Source: a virus
IMG/VR virus record: IMGVR_UViG_3300046167_000284
Span: 1 to 29,800 of that record
Length of the DNA: 29,800 nucleotides
Direction: 5' to 3' (one strand)
Below are positions 8,067-16,575 of the stretch, piece after piece. Under the pieces are notes generated by a model. It made no database searches. It was not told the DNA's origin and saw only the letters and a list, made by a program, of their open reading frames with translations. The first letter of the stretch is position 1; every line of letters begins with the position of its first letter. Both the position numbers and the translations under genes were made by a program.

Positions 8067-8452
8067 TTGGTAAAGTAATAAAGTACAAGTTCGATAACAC
8101 CAGCAGCTTAAACAACGTTTTCGCTGGCCGTGTTTATCCTTTGGTTGGAGCGCAAACGAGTGCCCGACCTTTTTGCATTTACGATACTACAAGCATCCGC
8201 CCCGAGGGATCGAAAGATGCCGACAGCCATATTGATATAGTCAACATTGAGCTGACTTTAATAGGAGATAACTACGGTACGCTGCAAGCTGCCGTTGAAA
8301 ATATACGCACGACTTTTGTGCGAATGAAGGAAACAATTGAGGGTGTGAATGTTCAATCGTGTGGCTTTGATACTCAAAGTGAGGTATTCAATGTTGATGA
8401 GGAGACTTTTGCGGTATCAGTTGATTTAGTGTTTAGAATAGTCAAATCATAA
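8063..8452 (+). CDS. Tail terminator protein (DUF3168-like)
   Basis: 129 residues. RVYPLVGAQTSARPFCIYDTTS and the later beta-alpha segments (DIVNIELTLIGDNYGTLQAAVENIRTTF, AVSVDLVFRI) match the tail-terminator/gpU-like fold, which caps the tail tube and joins the head. Its place, just before the major tail protein, is the expected one. Assignment rests on pattern and synteny. Confidence 0.85.
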   Translation: MIGKVIKYKFDNTSSLNNVFAGRVYPLVGAQTSARPFCIYDTTSIRPEGSKDADSHIDIVNIELTLIGDNYGTLQAAVENIRTTFVRMKETIEGVNVQSCGFDTQSEVFNVDEETFAVSVDLVFRIVKS

Positions 8453-8464
8453 AATTAAAAAAAG

Positions 8465-8884
8465 ATGGCAGCAAGTACATCAGTAATGAATAGCACCGAT
8501 GTTGTAATAAAAGTCGGTAGTGAAATTGTCGGTAAAATGACAAGCGCTTCTTTAAGCGTTACAATGGCAACTCGTGATATTTCCACGAAAGACAGCGCAG
8601 GCTGGATGGAAGTATTAGAAGGCCAAAAATCTTGGACTCTATCCGGCGAAGGCTTGGTAGTGTACGATAATAGCGGAAAGGCAACGCCTGACGATATTTA
8701 CACATATTTAAGCACCCGCGCTGCGGTAGCTATTGAGTTCGGTTCAGAAACAACTGACGAGAAATACTACAGCGGTAGTGGTTTCTTCACTGAGTTCTCA
8801 ACCGATGCGGGAGTAGAAGATAACGCAACGTTCTCTTTCTCATTCCAAGGAACTGGCACCTTGACTCAAGGTACTCAATCATAA
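8465..8884 (+). CDS. Major tail tube protein
   Basis: 139 residues. The beta-rich sequence with STDVVIKVGSEIVGKMTSASLSVTMATRDISTKDSAGW and WTLSGEGLVVYD matches TP901-1-type tail tube subunits, which stack as hexamers to form the tail. It starts 12 bases after the previous stop in an A-rich leader, and a strong terminator follows immediately. That is a common way to keep structural subunits at high level relative to downstream genes. Confidence 0.9.
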   Translation: MAASTSVMNSTDVVIKVGSEIVGKMTSASLSVTMATRDISTKDSAGWMEVLEGQKSWTLSGEGLVVYDNSGKATPDDIYTYLSTRAAVAIEFGSETTDEKYYSGSGFFTEFSTDAGVEDNATFSFSFQGTGTLTQGTQS

Positions 8885-8890
8885 TATCAG

Positions 8891-8916
8891 TAGGGGGGCT
8901 TAGGCCTCCCTATTTT
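8891..8916 (+). terminator. Intrinsic terminator after the major tail gene
   Basis: TAGGGGGGC (8891-8899) pairs with GCCTCCCTA (8904-8912) over nine base pairs (one G-U) with a TTAG loop and is followed by TTTTA. Only 50 bases separate the two genes and no promoter motif is obvious, so it probably terminates partially and lowers expression of the chaperone and tape-measure genes. Confidence 0.85.
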
Positions 8917-8932
8917 AACATCACACACAACA

Positions 8933-9250
8933 ATGGAAACAAACTTGATAAAAGTAGGCGAAAAGACATACCCTGTAAAGTACGGGTTCAATGCATTAAG
9001 ATTGTTTTGCAATGCCAGCGGCATTGGATTGCAAGAGCTTGAAAAGATAGGAGAAAACATAAGTATAGACCACGCCATCAATTTGGTATGGGCGGGAATG
9101 AAAGACGGTGCACGAGCAGAGAAGCAAGCCTTCGATCTTGACACTGATGACATTGCCGACTTGCTTGATGAGGATATGAGTATCATTCAGCAGTGTATGG
9201 AATTGTTTGTTGCCTCCTTTGTGAAGCCAGGAGCTGAAGAAAAAAAGTAA
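8933..9250 (+). CDS. Tail assembly chaperone, short form (gpG-like)
   Basis: 105 residues. Start METNLIKVGEKTYPVKYGFNALRLF; a helical body with AINLVWAGMKDGARAEKQAF; acidic region DLDTDDIADLLDED. This is the layout of the gpG-like chaperone that coats the tape measure protein during tail assembly. The gene ends in Glu-Glu-Lys-Lys encoded across a slippery A-run immediately before TAA (9248-9250). A longer product is expected by -1 frameshifting. Confidence 0.88.
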   Translation: METNLIKVGEKTYPVKYGFNALRLFCNASGIGLQELEKIGENISIDHAINLVWAGMKDGARAEKQAFDLDTDDIADLLDEDMSIIQQCMELFVASFVKPGAEEKK

Positions 9251-9579
9251 ACGCCCAAGCCTCGGAATCCCTTGATTGGGATGCACTGGAAGCGGTAGGT
9301 TTGGGTGAGATGGGAATGAGTGTTGAGGAGTTCTACAATATGACTCCGCGACAATTCCAAAACAAAAGAGAGGGCTTCCAAAACCGCATTCAGTATGAGA
9401 CTGAATTGGTATGGGAGACCACGAGGTGGCAAGCAGCGGTAAACATTGCACCACATACGAAGAAAAGATTAGGCCCTAAAGACTTGGCTGTATTCCCTTG
9501 GGATAGCAAGAAGCGAGTACATAAGGCTGCAACATACGAAGAGGTGCAAGAGGCAATTAAAAAGGTGTTTGGTAAATGA
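8933..9579 (+). CDS. Tail assembly chaperone, frameshifted long form (gpGT-like)
   Basis: Reading the first 105 codons and slipping back one base at 9247 continues without interruption as VNAQASESLDWDALEAVGLGEMG to the TGA at 9577-9579. That gives a fusion of about 215 residues. The extension contains EEFYNMTPRQFQNKREGFQNR and ends near VQEAIKKVFGK. The downstream frame has no good independent start: a TTG at 9301 is the first start-like codon, and ATG 9310 would remove the join. In lambda and many other long-tailed phages the T part binds the tape measure protein, whose gene starts here at 9576, overlapping the stop. Confidence 0.87.
9241..9305 (+). promoter_or_regulatory. Programmed -1 frameshift signal
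   Basis: The heptamer A AAA AAG (9241-9247) is in the correct X XXY YYZ phase and is followed at once by the TAA stop of the zero frame. Six bases later CCCAAGCC (9254-9261) can pair with GGTTTGGG (9298-9305) in an 8-bp stem (one G-U). That stem encloses a smaller hairpin, ATCCC (9267-9271) with GGGAT (9278-9282). The heptamer and position are direct observations; the stimulatory fold is predicted by eye. Confidence 0.88.
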
Positions 9580-11123
9580 GCCGTACGGATATAGATTTTA
9601 AGATTGGCGCGGACTTAAAGCAGTTCCGCGGTGCAATGGGCAACATCGACCACAGCTTGAAGAAGTTAAGCGGTGGTTTTGGTGCTTTAGGTGGAGTGAT
9701 TGGCGCTTCATTTGCGATTGATATTATCCAGCAGTTTGCTGCTGAATCTATTGAGCTTGCATCTAAGATGGAAGGCGTTGAGGCGGCTTTTAATCGTTTA
9801 AACGATCCTACACTTCTTGACAACCTTAGAAAAGCCACAGCGGGCACCGTTGATGACTTAACCTTGATGCAGACGGCTGTAAAGGCCGAAAACTTCCGCA
9901 TCCCTATGGATGTGCTTGCAAAGGGTTTGGACTTCGCACAGCGCAGAGCACAAGCTACGGGTGAGAGCGTTGACTATATGGTTGAATCGTTTGTCACTGG
10001 TTTAGGGCGGCAATCGATTAAGATTCTTGATAACCTTGGTATTTCTGCCGCTGAACTTAGAGAGCGGATGGCAGAGGGCGCTACAATGGCTGAGGCTGTT
10101 GGTGCAATAATGGATGAGGAGTTCAAGAAGGTTGGTGAGCGTGTTACTACCACATCAATGAAGGTAGACCAGCAGCGTGCTTCAATCACCAACCTAAAGA
10201 CTGAAGTAGGTGAGAAGCTCCTACCTGTATACTCTGCTTTCCTTGATAATACAATCAAAGGGCTTGATACAATCAACTTTATTCTTGATGACCAGGAGAA
10301 AGGCTACAAGCGATTATTCACTGCTGTACAATCTTACTTCAACATCACTAAGTTTGGTTTAGATTTAGTGACCAACCCTACCAAGGCTTTAATGAGCTTG
10401 CTTGGTAAAACCGAGGAGGGAGTTAAAGAGATGAACGCTGAGTTCACTAATGGCCTCCCAAAAGTTCAAGATTGGAAGAATAAAGTAGAAGAATGGGTGC
10501 CTTTGCAAAAGGAGCTAAACAAAGCCACCAAGGAAACAACTGAAGCAACTGATGATTTAGGTGATGCTATAGCAAAAACGCATAACGAAGCGCACTTCTA
10601 TACCGAAACAATCCACAGGCTTAAGCAAGCTCACTCAATGCTGGGTAAAGCGCAAGGTGCTACCCTACAGCCTATTGTTGACACTACTTCGCAGCTTGCG
10701 GTTGCTGGATACGATGCTTTTGCCGCTTTTAACGAGTTATCGGGAAGCATAGGCAATACGCTTACAGCGGCATTTGAATCGGCATTGATTAACGGAGAGG
10801 GGTTCTTTACCGTATTTATACAAGGATTGAAATTGATGCTCGCACAACTCTTAGCTACCGTGGCAGCAGCCTTAGTATTGTCTGCTGTACTTGCAGCGGT
10901 AACGGGAGGAGGCTTAGGCGCTTTGTCTTTCCAATCGATTGGTACAGCATTCAAGCATTTCGGCGGCCCTTCAATGGGAGTGCCAAGTTTTGGAATAAAC
11001 GGAGGACTCGGTGGCGGTATGCAAGGCATTGAGATATTCGGAAGATTAAGCGGCTCCGACATATTGTTATCGGGCGAACGTGCTGGAAGGAATAGAAATC
11101 GATTAAGCGGAATAGGCGGATAA
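9576..11123 (+). CDS. Tape measure protein
   Basis: 515 residues, long and mostly helical, placed right after the G/GT chaperones. It sets tail length and may help DNA entry. The N-terminal part (FRGAMGNIDHSLKKLSGGFGALGGVIGASFAIDIIQQFAAES) and the middle ISAAELRERMAEGATMAEAVGAIMDEEFKKV are typical of tape measure proteins. A hydrophobic stretch lies around residues 420-450 (LKLMLAQLLATVAAALVLSAVLA), and a Gly-rich C-terminus follows. At about 1.5 Å per residue in an extended helix this predicts a short tail, around 75 nm; that is an inference from general tape-measure scaling. Confidence 0.92.
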   Translation: MSRTDIDFKIGADLKQFRGAMGNIDHSLKKLSGGFGALGGVIGASFAIDIIQQFAAESIELASKMEGVEAAFNRLNDPTLLDNLRKATAGTVDDLTLMQTAVKAENFRIPMDVLAKGLDFAQRRAQATGESVDYMVESFVTGLGRQSIKILDNLGISAAELRERMAEGATMAEAVGAIMDEEFKKVGERVTTTSMKVDQQRASITNLKTEVGEKLLPVYSAFLDNTIKGLDTINFILDDQEKGYKRLFTAVQSYFNITKFGLDLVTNPTKALMSLLGKTEEGVKEMNAEFTNGLPKVQDWKNKVEEWVPLQKELNKATKETTEATDDLGDAIAKTHNEAHFYTETIHRLKQAHSMLGKAQGATLQPIVDTTSQLAVAGYDAFAAFNELSGSIGNTLTAAFESALINGEGFFTVFIQGLKLMLAQLLATVAAALVLSAVLAAVTGGGLGALSFQSIGTAFKHFGGPSMGVPSFGINGGLGGGMQGIEIFGRLSGSDILLSGERAGRNRNRLSGIGG

Positions 11124-11124
11124 T

Positions 11125-13623
11125 ATGGCAAACCCAAAATTGTACAGTGAATTCAGAAGTGATCACGGTAATTTTTACCTCATTGAAATATGGGATGAAA
11201 ACTATACGGGCAATGATCCGGATCAATTCAATGTTTCGGGCAATGGTTTTGAATTGAATTATTCTGGACAAACCGACAATGTGTTTTCCCCAATCATTGG
11301 ATCATCCGTATCGTTTGGAATGTACGTTCAAAATTCCGCGACCAATACGTTTTTGACCAATTTAAAACAACAACAAGAAAATCGGTATTACGTCAAAATT
11401 TGGAAAGGCCAATTTAACGGCGAAGATGCAAACACGTGGTACAACACAACGAAAGTTTCCGACGATGGATTGGTGATGTCATTTTCACCCGACGAAGAAC
11501 AAGTGGTGTATCTTGATTTTTATTGGGGCGGATATATCACGCAAGATGTGATTGAAATTGAAGATGTTTCGCAACCGTACATTTTAAACATACAAGCGAC
11601 CGACGGAATCGCTAAATTAAAAAACACCACGGTCACCACATCATTTTTTCGACAATTCACAAACCAATTCATCAACGCATTGGATGCGGCAAACGTTTTG
11701 GGAATATACGGATCGGAACATTCGGTTTTGGCGGTCGTTTGTAATTGGTGGGCGTCGGAAATGACGTACAACGCCAACAACAACCCATTGGATGAAACGT
11801 GGGCGGATTTCCGTGTGTTTGATACCATTGATGAAGATGGTGTTTTAACGGGCCGCAATTGGTACGATGTATTGTCACAAATGTGTTATTTGTTCGGGTT
11901 GCGTTTTTATTATTCAAACGGACAATACCGATTGGAACAATTGTTTTTGCGTGATTCCGTATCAATGATTGAACATCGATATAAAAAGGACAAAACAAAA
12001 ATTGATTCCGAATCCGTATCGTACGAAAAAACAATCAACCAAACATCCAACAAGGCGCGTTTGGGTGGTAATATTTTTAATTTTCTACCCGCCGTCAAAG
12101 ATGTCACCGTTGTGTTAAACAAAGAACCAAAGGCAATCATTGGCGTTCGGTCAACCGATACAACACAACCGGTGACGCAATTGGGTTTCGTGGCATCAAC
12201 ACCCGACAACCAAATCACCGTATCATTTAAACACGCCGCAAGTATTGACGTCAACACGCAAATTTCGCAAACGAACAAGTTTATGAAATTGCGTTTGAAT
12301 ATGGAAATTTATGATTTCAACAACAACGTCACGTACTATTTGAAACGCACATATACGGGAATGACGGCATCAACCACATCGTGGACGACAACGCAAGCGG
12401 GTTCCGGTTATGAAGTTTTATTGGGGCCAATGGATGAATACACCGTCGGGTTGAATTACGTCACGGGAAACACAACCATTGTCACACCAAAAACACCAGC
12501 GGATGGTGATGTGGAATATGATTGGGAATTCGTGGAATTCGTAAACACCGTGGGTGCAACATATACATTGAACGCTGCGAATTCATACGGTTGGGTGATG
12601 GAAACGTCAAATTTAATCACGACAAATGGTCAAGGGATAACGAACCAAACCAATCGCGTTCGTGCCGTATCACCAAACACGAACATCAAATCAAATTTAT
12701 CGTACGAATTGCCCGAAATGAATTTGTTGACGGGCAACGGTGAACGCGGATCATTGGTGTTGCAAACAACGGTTGGATCGATTAATATTCGCACGCCATA
12801 CGGAAATTGGCGCGAGGGGAATGCGGGATCATATAAACAAATTCAAAAATTGGTCACGCAAGAATTTTTGAAATTGATGGATGAACCGATTGAAAAATAT
12901 ATGGGTGCCATATTCAGTTCGCACGATTTCCGTCAACGTTTATATTTTGATGGATCATATTGGATTCAATTGGGCGGTCGATTCACTGCGAACACGGATG
13001 AATGGGATGGCGAATGGTTTGTGATCCGACGTGCATCCATCACGCCAACGTTTGATGACATCAACACGGTTGTTGCGGTGACGGCGGTTGAAAACGCAAG
13101 TGGATTGACGGGCAACGTTTCATTCGAAGGGATTGACGCCGTCAACGCCGATTTGAATTCCGTGGATGTAACGACCAACGCGAACGTTGGTGGCGATGTG
13201 GACATCACGGGAAACACCGACGTCACGGGAACATTAGATGTCACGGGCAATTCAACATTGTCGGCCACATCGGTTGGTGAATTCACAACAACGGGGCGCG
13301 TGAATGTCACATTGAATGAAGTGACGGGAACGCCAAGCGGTTCGGAAACGTTGTCGGCGGACAAGAATTTCAACTTCATTGATTTCGCAACTGGTGAAAA
13401 TGGAACGTACACATTGAATTTGCCAGCATCCGAACCGGGATTGATTATGCGATTCAAAACGGATGACACCATCAGCAATTCAAAGGACATTTCATTGACA
13501 CCGCAATCGGGTGAACGCATTGATGGTGAGGCATCGTATACAATGGATCGACCGTATGACGGAATCACATTGATGGGTGGGCCGAGTGGCGATTGGTTCG
13601 TGATTCAGAAGAAGGAAAAATAA
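11125..13623 (+). CDS. Tail tip/hub protein with C-terminal fibre repeats
   Basis: 832 residues in one ORF directly after the tape measure. Residues about 1-650 are beta-rich with aromatic motifs (NFYLIEIWDENYTG, YLDFYWGGYITQD, GRNWYDVLSQMCYLFGLRFYY) that I associate with tail tip or hub proteins of Bacteroidota phages. Residues about 675-725 carry short repeats of the DVTGTLDVTGNSTLSA kind, typical of tail fibre stems. The last ~100 residues form a beta-rich tip. It uses GAA, CAA, AAA, TTG and ACG almost to the exclusion of the GAG, CAG and AAG common upstream, which suggests a different origin. Hub versus fibre cannot be separated without structure prediction. Confidence 0.82.
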   Translation: MANPKLYSEFRSDHGNFYLIEIWDENYTGNDPDQFNVSGNGFELNYSGQTDNVFSPIIGSSVSFGMYVQNSATNTFLTNLKQQQENRYYVKIWKGQFNGEDANTWYNTTKVSDDGLVMSFSPDEEQVVYLDFYWGGYITQDVIEIEDVSQPYILNIQATDGIAKLKNTTVTTSFFRQFTNQFINALDAANVLGIYGSEHSVLAVVCNWWASEMTYNANNNPLDETWADFRVFDTIDEDGVLTGRNWYDVLSQMCYLFGLRFYYSNGQYRLEQLFLRDSVSMIEHRYKKDKTKIDSESVSYEKTINQTSNKARLGGNIFNFLPAVKDVTVVLNKEPKAIIGVRSTDTTQPVTQLGFVASTPDNQITVSFKHAASIDVNTQISQTNKFMKLRLNMEIYDFNNNVTYYLKRTYTGMTASTTSWTTTQAGSGYEVLLGPMDEYTVGLNYVTGNTTIVTPKTPADGDVEYDWEFVEFVNTVGATYTLNAANSYGWVMETSNLITTNGQGITNQTNRVRAVSPNTNIKSNLSYELPEMNLLTGNGERGSLVLQTTVGSINIRTPYGNWREGNAGSYKQIQKLVTQEFLKLMDEPIEKYMGAIFSSHDFRQRLYFDGSYWIQLGGRFTANTDEWDGEWFVIRRASITPTFDDINTVVAVTAVENASGLTGNVSFEGIDAVNADLNSVDVTTNANVGGDVDITGNTDVTGTLDVTGNSTLSATSVGEFTTTGRVNVTLNEVTGTPSGSETLSADKNFNFIDFATGENGTYTLNLPASEPGLIMRFKTDDTISNSKDISLTPQSGERIDGEASYTMDRPYDGITLMGGPSGDWFVIQKKEK

Positions 13624-13634
13624 AAAGCCGCAAG

Positions 13635-13650
13635 GCGATACTTATATTTA
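13635..13650 (+). promoter_or_regulatory. Putative adhesin-cluster promoter (GATACTTATATTT)
   Basis: GCGATACTTATATTT (13635-13649) is identical to 2703-2717 upstream of the portal gene. TATATTTA is one base off TAnnTTTG. It lies in the 49-base gap between the tail tip gene and the first adhesin, 24 bases before that ATG. A small GCC-GCAA-GGC hairpin (13628-13637) overlaps its left end. Recurrence only in intergenic positions supports a promoter. Confidence 0.65.
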
Positions 13651-13672
13651 CAAAACATAAAGACGAAGATGA

Positions 13673-14434
13673 ATGAAACAATCTCAATTTTACTACCTCC
13701 TACGGAGAGGGTTGTTCAGCGCGGGTTCGGCAATAATCAAAAATGGACTTGTTATGTTTAACAAGTTCACGACCGCTGGCCTAAATTTCCCAGTCCAAGG
13801 CTCGGCCGAATTCAACGGGTCGAGTGATTACATACAACTAAATGACCCGTTTAGCCATACCAACCACACGATAGCGGCGTGGGTTTATGCGGATGACACA
13901 AGTTCGTATAAAGCAATTTTTACCGCTTGGGACACCTCATCCGATGGCATTCGTTTTTCTTTAAGAGACGACGAGGTTGTTATATACACAATAAACGGAA
14001 CCAATGTTTTGGCATCTGGCCTTAATGTAAATGAATGGTCTTATGTTGTAGCGTCTTATGATGGAAGCACAATGAAATTGTTTATTGATGGCTCTCAAAT
14101 TTCAACTAATTCAATAAGCACCACAATAGATAATTCAACAAACGCAACCATTGCGTCGCGTTCGGATAATTACGGGGATAAGTTCAACGGCAACCTCGCC
14201 AACGTCGCGATATGGAACCGCGCACTTTCAAGCGATGAGATTAATTCCGTGATGTGGAAAAGCTACGAAGGTTTAACCGATAGCGAAGAAAACGGACTGA
14301 AGGCGTGGTACTCATTAGATGACATCACAAGCCCGGCGGCATCGCTCGCCAATATGGAGCAACTCGCAACGGATAAAGACGCAACAATCGAAAACAAGGC
14401 GGCCATCACGGCGGCCATAAATGCACTAAGCTAA
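13673..14434 (+). CDS. LamG-like adhesin
   Basis: 253 residues with one concanavalin A/LamG-type jellyroll at about residues 43-195. Its signatures are AEFNGSSDYIQL, TIAAWVYADD, WSYVVASYDGSTMKLFIDG and LANVAIWNRALSSDEI. A helical tail ends LANMEQLATDKDATIENKAAITAAINALS. Such domains bind carbohydrates and this is likely part of the receptor-binding apparatus. I prefer the ATG at 13673 because IIKNGLVMF before the domain looks like the usual lead-in. An overlapping 30-codon ORF (13669-13761) and a later ATG at 13754 form an alternative arrangement. The gene stop overlaps the next start (TAATG). Confidence 0.8.
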   Translation: MKQSQFYYLLRRGLFSAGSAIIKNGLVMFNKFTTAGLNFPVQGSAEFNGSSDYIQLNDPFSHTNHTIAAWVYADDTSSYKAIFTAWDTSSDGIRFSLRDDEVVIYTINGTNVLASGLNVNEWSYVVASYDGSTMKLFIDGSQISTNSISTTIDNSTNATIASRSDNYGDKFNGNLANVAIWNRALSSDEINSVMWKSYEGLTDSEENGLKAWYSLDDITSPAASLANMEQLATDKDATIENKAAITAAINALS

Positions 14435-16188
14435 TGGCACTAATTGACAAAGCGAGCCTTTTAATGGTGCCCAGCACCTACGAGGCGGGGAAATTATATA
14501 ACGTACTACCAAGCGGGAACCGCGCACCGGATAGCACCGACCAAAATAGTGGTTATGACCAAACGCGGGCCGATTTTGATTTTGACCGCGGGAGCAACAC
14601 GGCGGCAACGAGAATTGGAAGCGATGGGCTTATAAAAAAATATCGGGAGAACAAATTTGTACAAAGCAACAATTTCTCTACAAATTGGACGTTGAGTGCG
14701 GCAAGTGTAACCGGAAACCAATCGGATAAAGACGGCGGAACAAACGCTTGGCTTTTAACTGATTCAGCAACAACGGCAGAACATTTGATAAGACAAACCC
14801 CATCTTTTGGTGGGCTTGTAACTATATCGGTTTACGCAAAATCAAACACAAACAATTGGCTTTGGTTAAGAGGCGTGAAATCAGCCGCAAATGTGAGGGC
14901 GTGGTTTAATTTGGAAAACGGAACAAAGGGCACAACGGCGGGCAGTCTTATTGATTATAAAATAGAATCTATTGGCACCGAAGGGTGGTATCGTTGTTCA
15001 ATGACATTACAACACGATTCTGCTTTTGAATACTATATCGGAGTAACTAATGCCGACGGAGTTGCTGGTTATGCTGGAGACGGCACCGGCTCAATCTACA
15101 TCCAAAACGCCCAACTGGAAAGCGGTTTGGTCAGTACGGACTACCTCGATAGCGGAGCGACCACGGCAAAGGCGGGCGTTCTCGTCGATTTGCCGCGTAT
15201 CAATTACGACGCTAATGGGGAAAACGGAAGTTTGCTTTTGGAGCCGAGTCGTCAGCAGTTAATTCAATACTCGGAATACTTTGGGGCAAGTGATTGGGCT
15301 TTAGATGGGGGCACTCAATCCGTTACAAATAATTATTCAATAAGTCCCGAAGGTGTAAAAAACGCGGCGCGTTTACAATTAGACAAAACGGGAACAACTT
15401 ACTCAAGATTATACGTCGATGCTGGTAGTGTAGGCGAGGCCACTATTTCGGTTTATATGAAATCGAACACAAGCCAAACGCAAAACGTAGGTTTAAGATA
15501 TGACGGGACTGGTGTAAATTGTGAAGTTCCAACCGAATGGAAAAGATTTGATTTAACCGCAACATCTACGTCGGTAAGTCGTTTCCAAATTTTGCTTTTT
15601 GATTCAATCGCGGGCAATGACGAAACTGCTGATATTTCAATCTACGGCGCAATGCTCGAACAAAACGCAACCTATCCGAGTTCGTACATCCCGAATCACG
15701 GGGAATCGGGCGGAGTTACCCGCGCGGCGGATTCTTGTTTAGGTGCGGGTGATTCAAGTTTATTTAATGTAAATGGCGGTGTTCTTTTTGGTGAATTTTC
15801 TGCGTTTTATGACGATGGAACATTTAGACAAATGGGGATATCTGGTTCGACTGGAAACGAAGTGAATTTAAGTTTTGATTCAACATCAAATCGAATTGGT
15901 GGCATTGTAAGGTCGGGCGGTACTTATTATGTTTTATCGCACGTTGTTAGTGATACGACAATAAACACCAAAGTGGCATTAAAATATAAAGTAAACGACC
16001 TCGCCCTTTATGTTGATGGGGTGGAAGTGGATTCTTTAAGTAGTGCGGCTATGCCAACATCTTTAAACGAATTCAACTTTGCAATTGGGACAACCAATTC
16101 AAATGTTTTCTACGGCAACGTCAAACAAGTGGCAGTATTTAACGAGGCATTAAGTGATTCCGAATTGGCAACCCTTACAACTTTATAA
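14434..16188 (+). CDS. Modular tail fibre/adhesin (two CBM-like, one LamG-like domain)
   Basis: 584 residues. The N-terminal part contains LYNVLPSGNRAPDSTDQNSG and DFDFDRGSNTAATRI, a lead-in I associate with tail fibres in aquatic phages. Two related beta-sandwich modules follow at about 75-235 and 277-420. Each begins with a short aromatic SNNF/YSEYF-type motif, contains TISVYAKSNT or TISVYMKSNT in the middle, and ends near ADISIYGAMLE...SYIPN. The C-terminal ~145 residues are LamG-like (KVALKYKVNDLALYVDGVEVD; VKQVAVFNEALSDSELATL). Probable carbohydrate binding at the host surface; domain names are my reading of sequence patterns. Confidence 0.8.
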   Translation: MALIDKASLLMVPSTYEAGKLYNVLPSGNRAPDSTDQNSGYDQTRADFDFDRGSNTAATRIGSDGLIKKYRENKFVQSNNFSTNWTLSAASVTGNQSDKDGGTNAWLLTDSATTAEHLIRQTPSFGGLVTISVYAKSNTNNWLWLRGVKSAANVRAWFNLENGTKGTTAGSLIDYKIESIGTEGWYRCSMTLQHDSAFEYYIGVTNADGVAGYAGDGTGSIYIQNAQLESGLVSTDYLDSGATTAKAGVLVDLPRINYDANGENGSLLLEPSRQQLIQYSEYFGASDWALDGGTQSVTNNYSISPEGVKNAARLQLDKTGTTYSRLYVDAGSVGEATISVYMKSNTSQTQNVGLRYDGTGVNCEVPTEWKRFDLTATSTSVSRFQILLFDSIAGNDETADISIYGAMLEQNATYPSSYIPNHGESGGVTRAADSCLGAGDSSLFNVNGGVLFGEFSAFYDDGTFRQMGISGSTGNEVNLSFDSTSNRIGGIVRSGGTYYVLSHVVSDTTINTKVALKYKVNDLALYVDGVEVDSLSSAAMPTSLNEFNFAIGTTNSNVFYGNVKQVAVFNEALSDSELATLTTL

Positions 16189-16192
16189 AGCT

Positions 16193-16571
16193 ATGAAGTA
16201 CACATTTAGAAAATACGAGTTTACCGACGCGGCGAGCGCACAAAGCGCAATCGACGCGCTCGGTATTGATGACGACGGCAACGCAACCCACCGCCATACA
16301 ATCGCAATGCTGGGGCATATCGTAACCACGGCGGCAACATACGACGACGACGGCGAAGAGTTAACCCCGGCGCTACTGGCGGACAATTATTCCGTCGACG
16401 TGCTTTGGCGTGATGAGATCGCAGAAGATTGGGCAAGCTAATATCGTTTGGCCCGATCCAGTGGGAGTGCATAGCTTTGGCAATAGCGAGGCAAACGCGG
16501 AATACACCGCGACATTGTACGCACTATTTCCCGACCGCGTGCCGGTTATTGATAACGATTTAAACGACTAA
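16193..16571 (+). pseudogene. Fibre-associated small gene broken by an apparent +1 frameshift
   Basis: The first frame (ATG 16193 to TAA 16441) encodes 82 residues starting MKYTFRKYEFTDAASAQSAIDALG and ending EDWAS. The next frame continues without a start codon from 16434 to TAA 16571 as QANIVWPDPVGVHSFGNSEANAEY and on. It makes a sensible 45-residue completion of a protein type I recall beside phage tail fibre genes (a W..W.P.GVH.FG ending). Skipping one G of GGG (16431-16433) joins them into about 125 residues. This could be a sequencing or assembly indel, a recent mutation or, less likely, programmed +1 shifting. The 82-residue form may still be made. Confidence 0.65.
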
Positions 16572-16575
16572 AAAA

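Noticed and set aside
10631-11137. 168-codon minus-strand ORF
   Set aside because: Lies fully antisense to the tape measure gene with low-complexity Pro/Ser-rich translation, a shadow of the sense codons.
12966-13568. 200-codon minus-strand ORF
   Set aside because: Antisense to the tail tip gene's repeats; Val/Ser/Thr-rich translation mirrors the sense repeat, and no regulatory signals accompany it.
13669-13761. 30-codon ORF starting four bases before the first adhesin start
   Set aside because: It ends by overlapping a later in-frame adhesin ATG (13754), so it could be a coupled leader. The adhesin sequence before 13754 (IIKNGLVMF) looks like genuine domain lead-in, so I kept ATG 13673 and did not list the short ORF.
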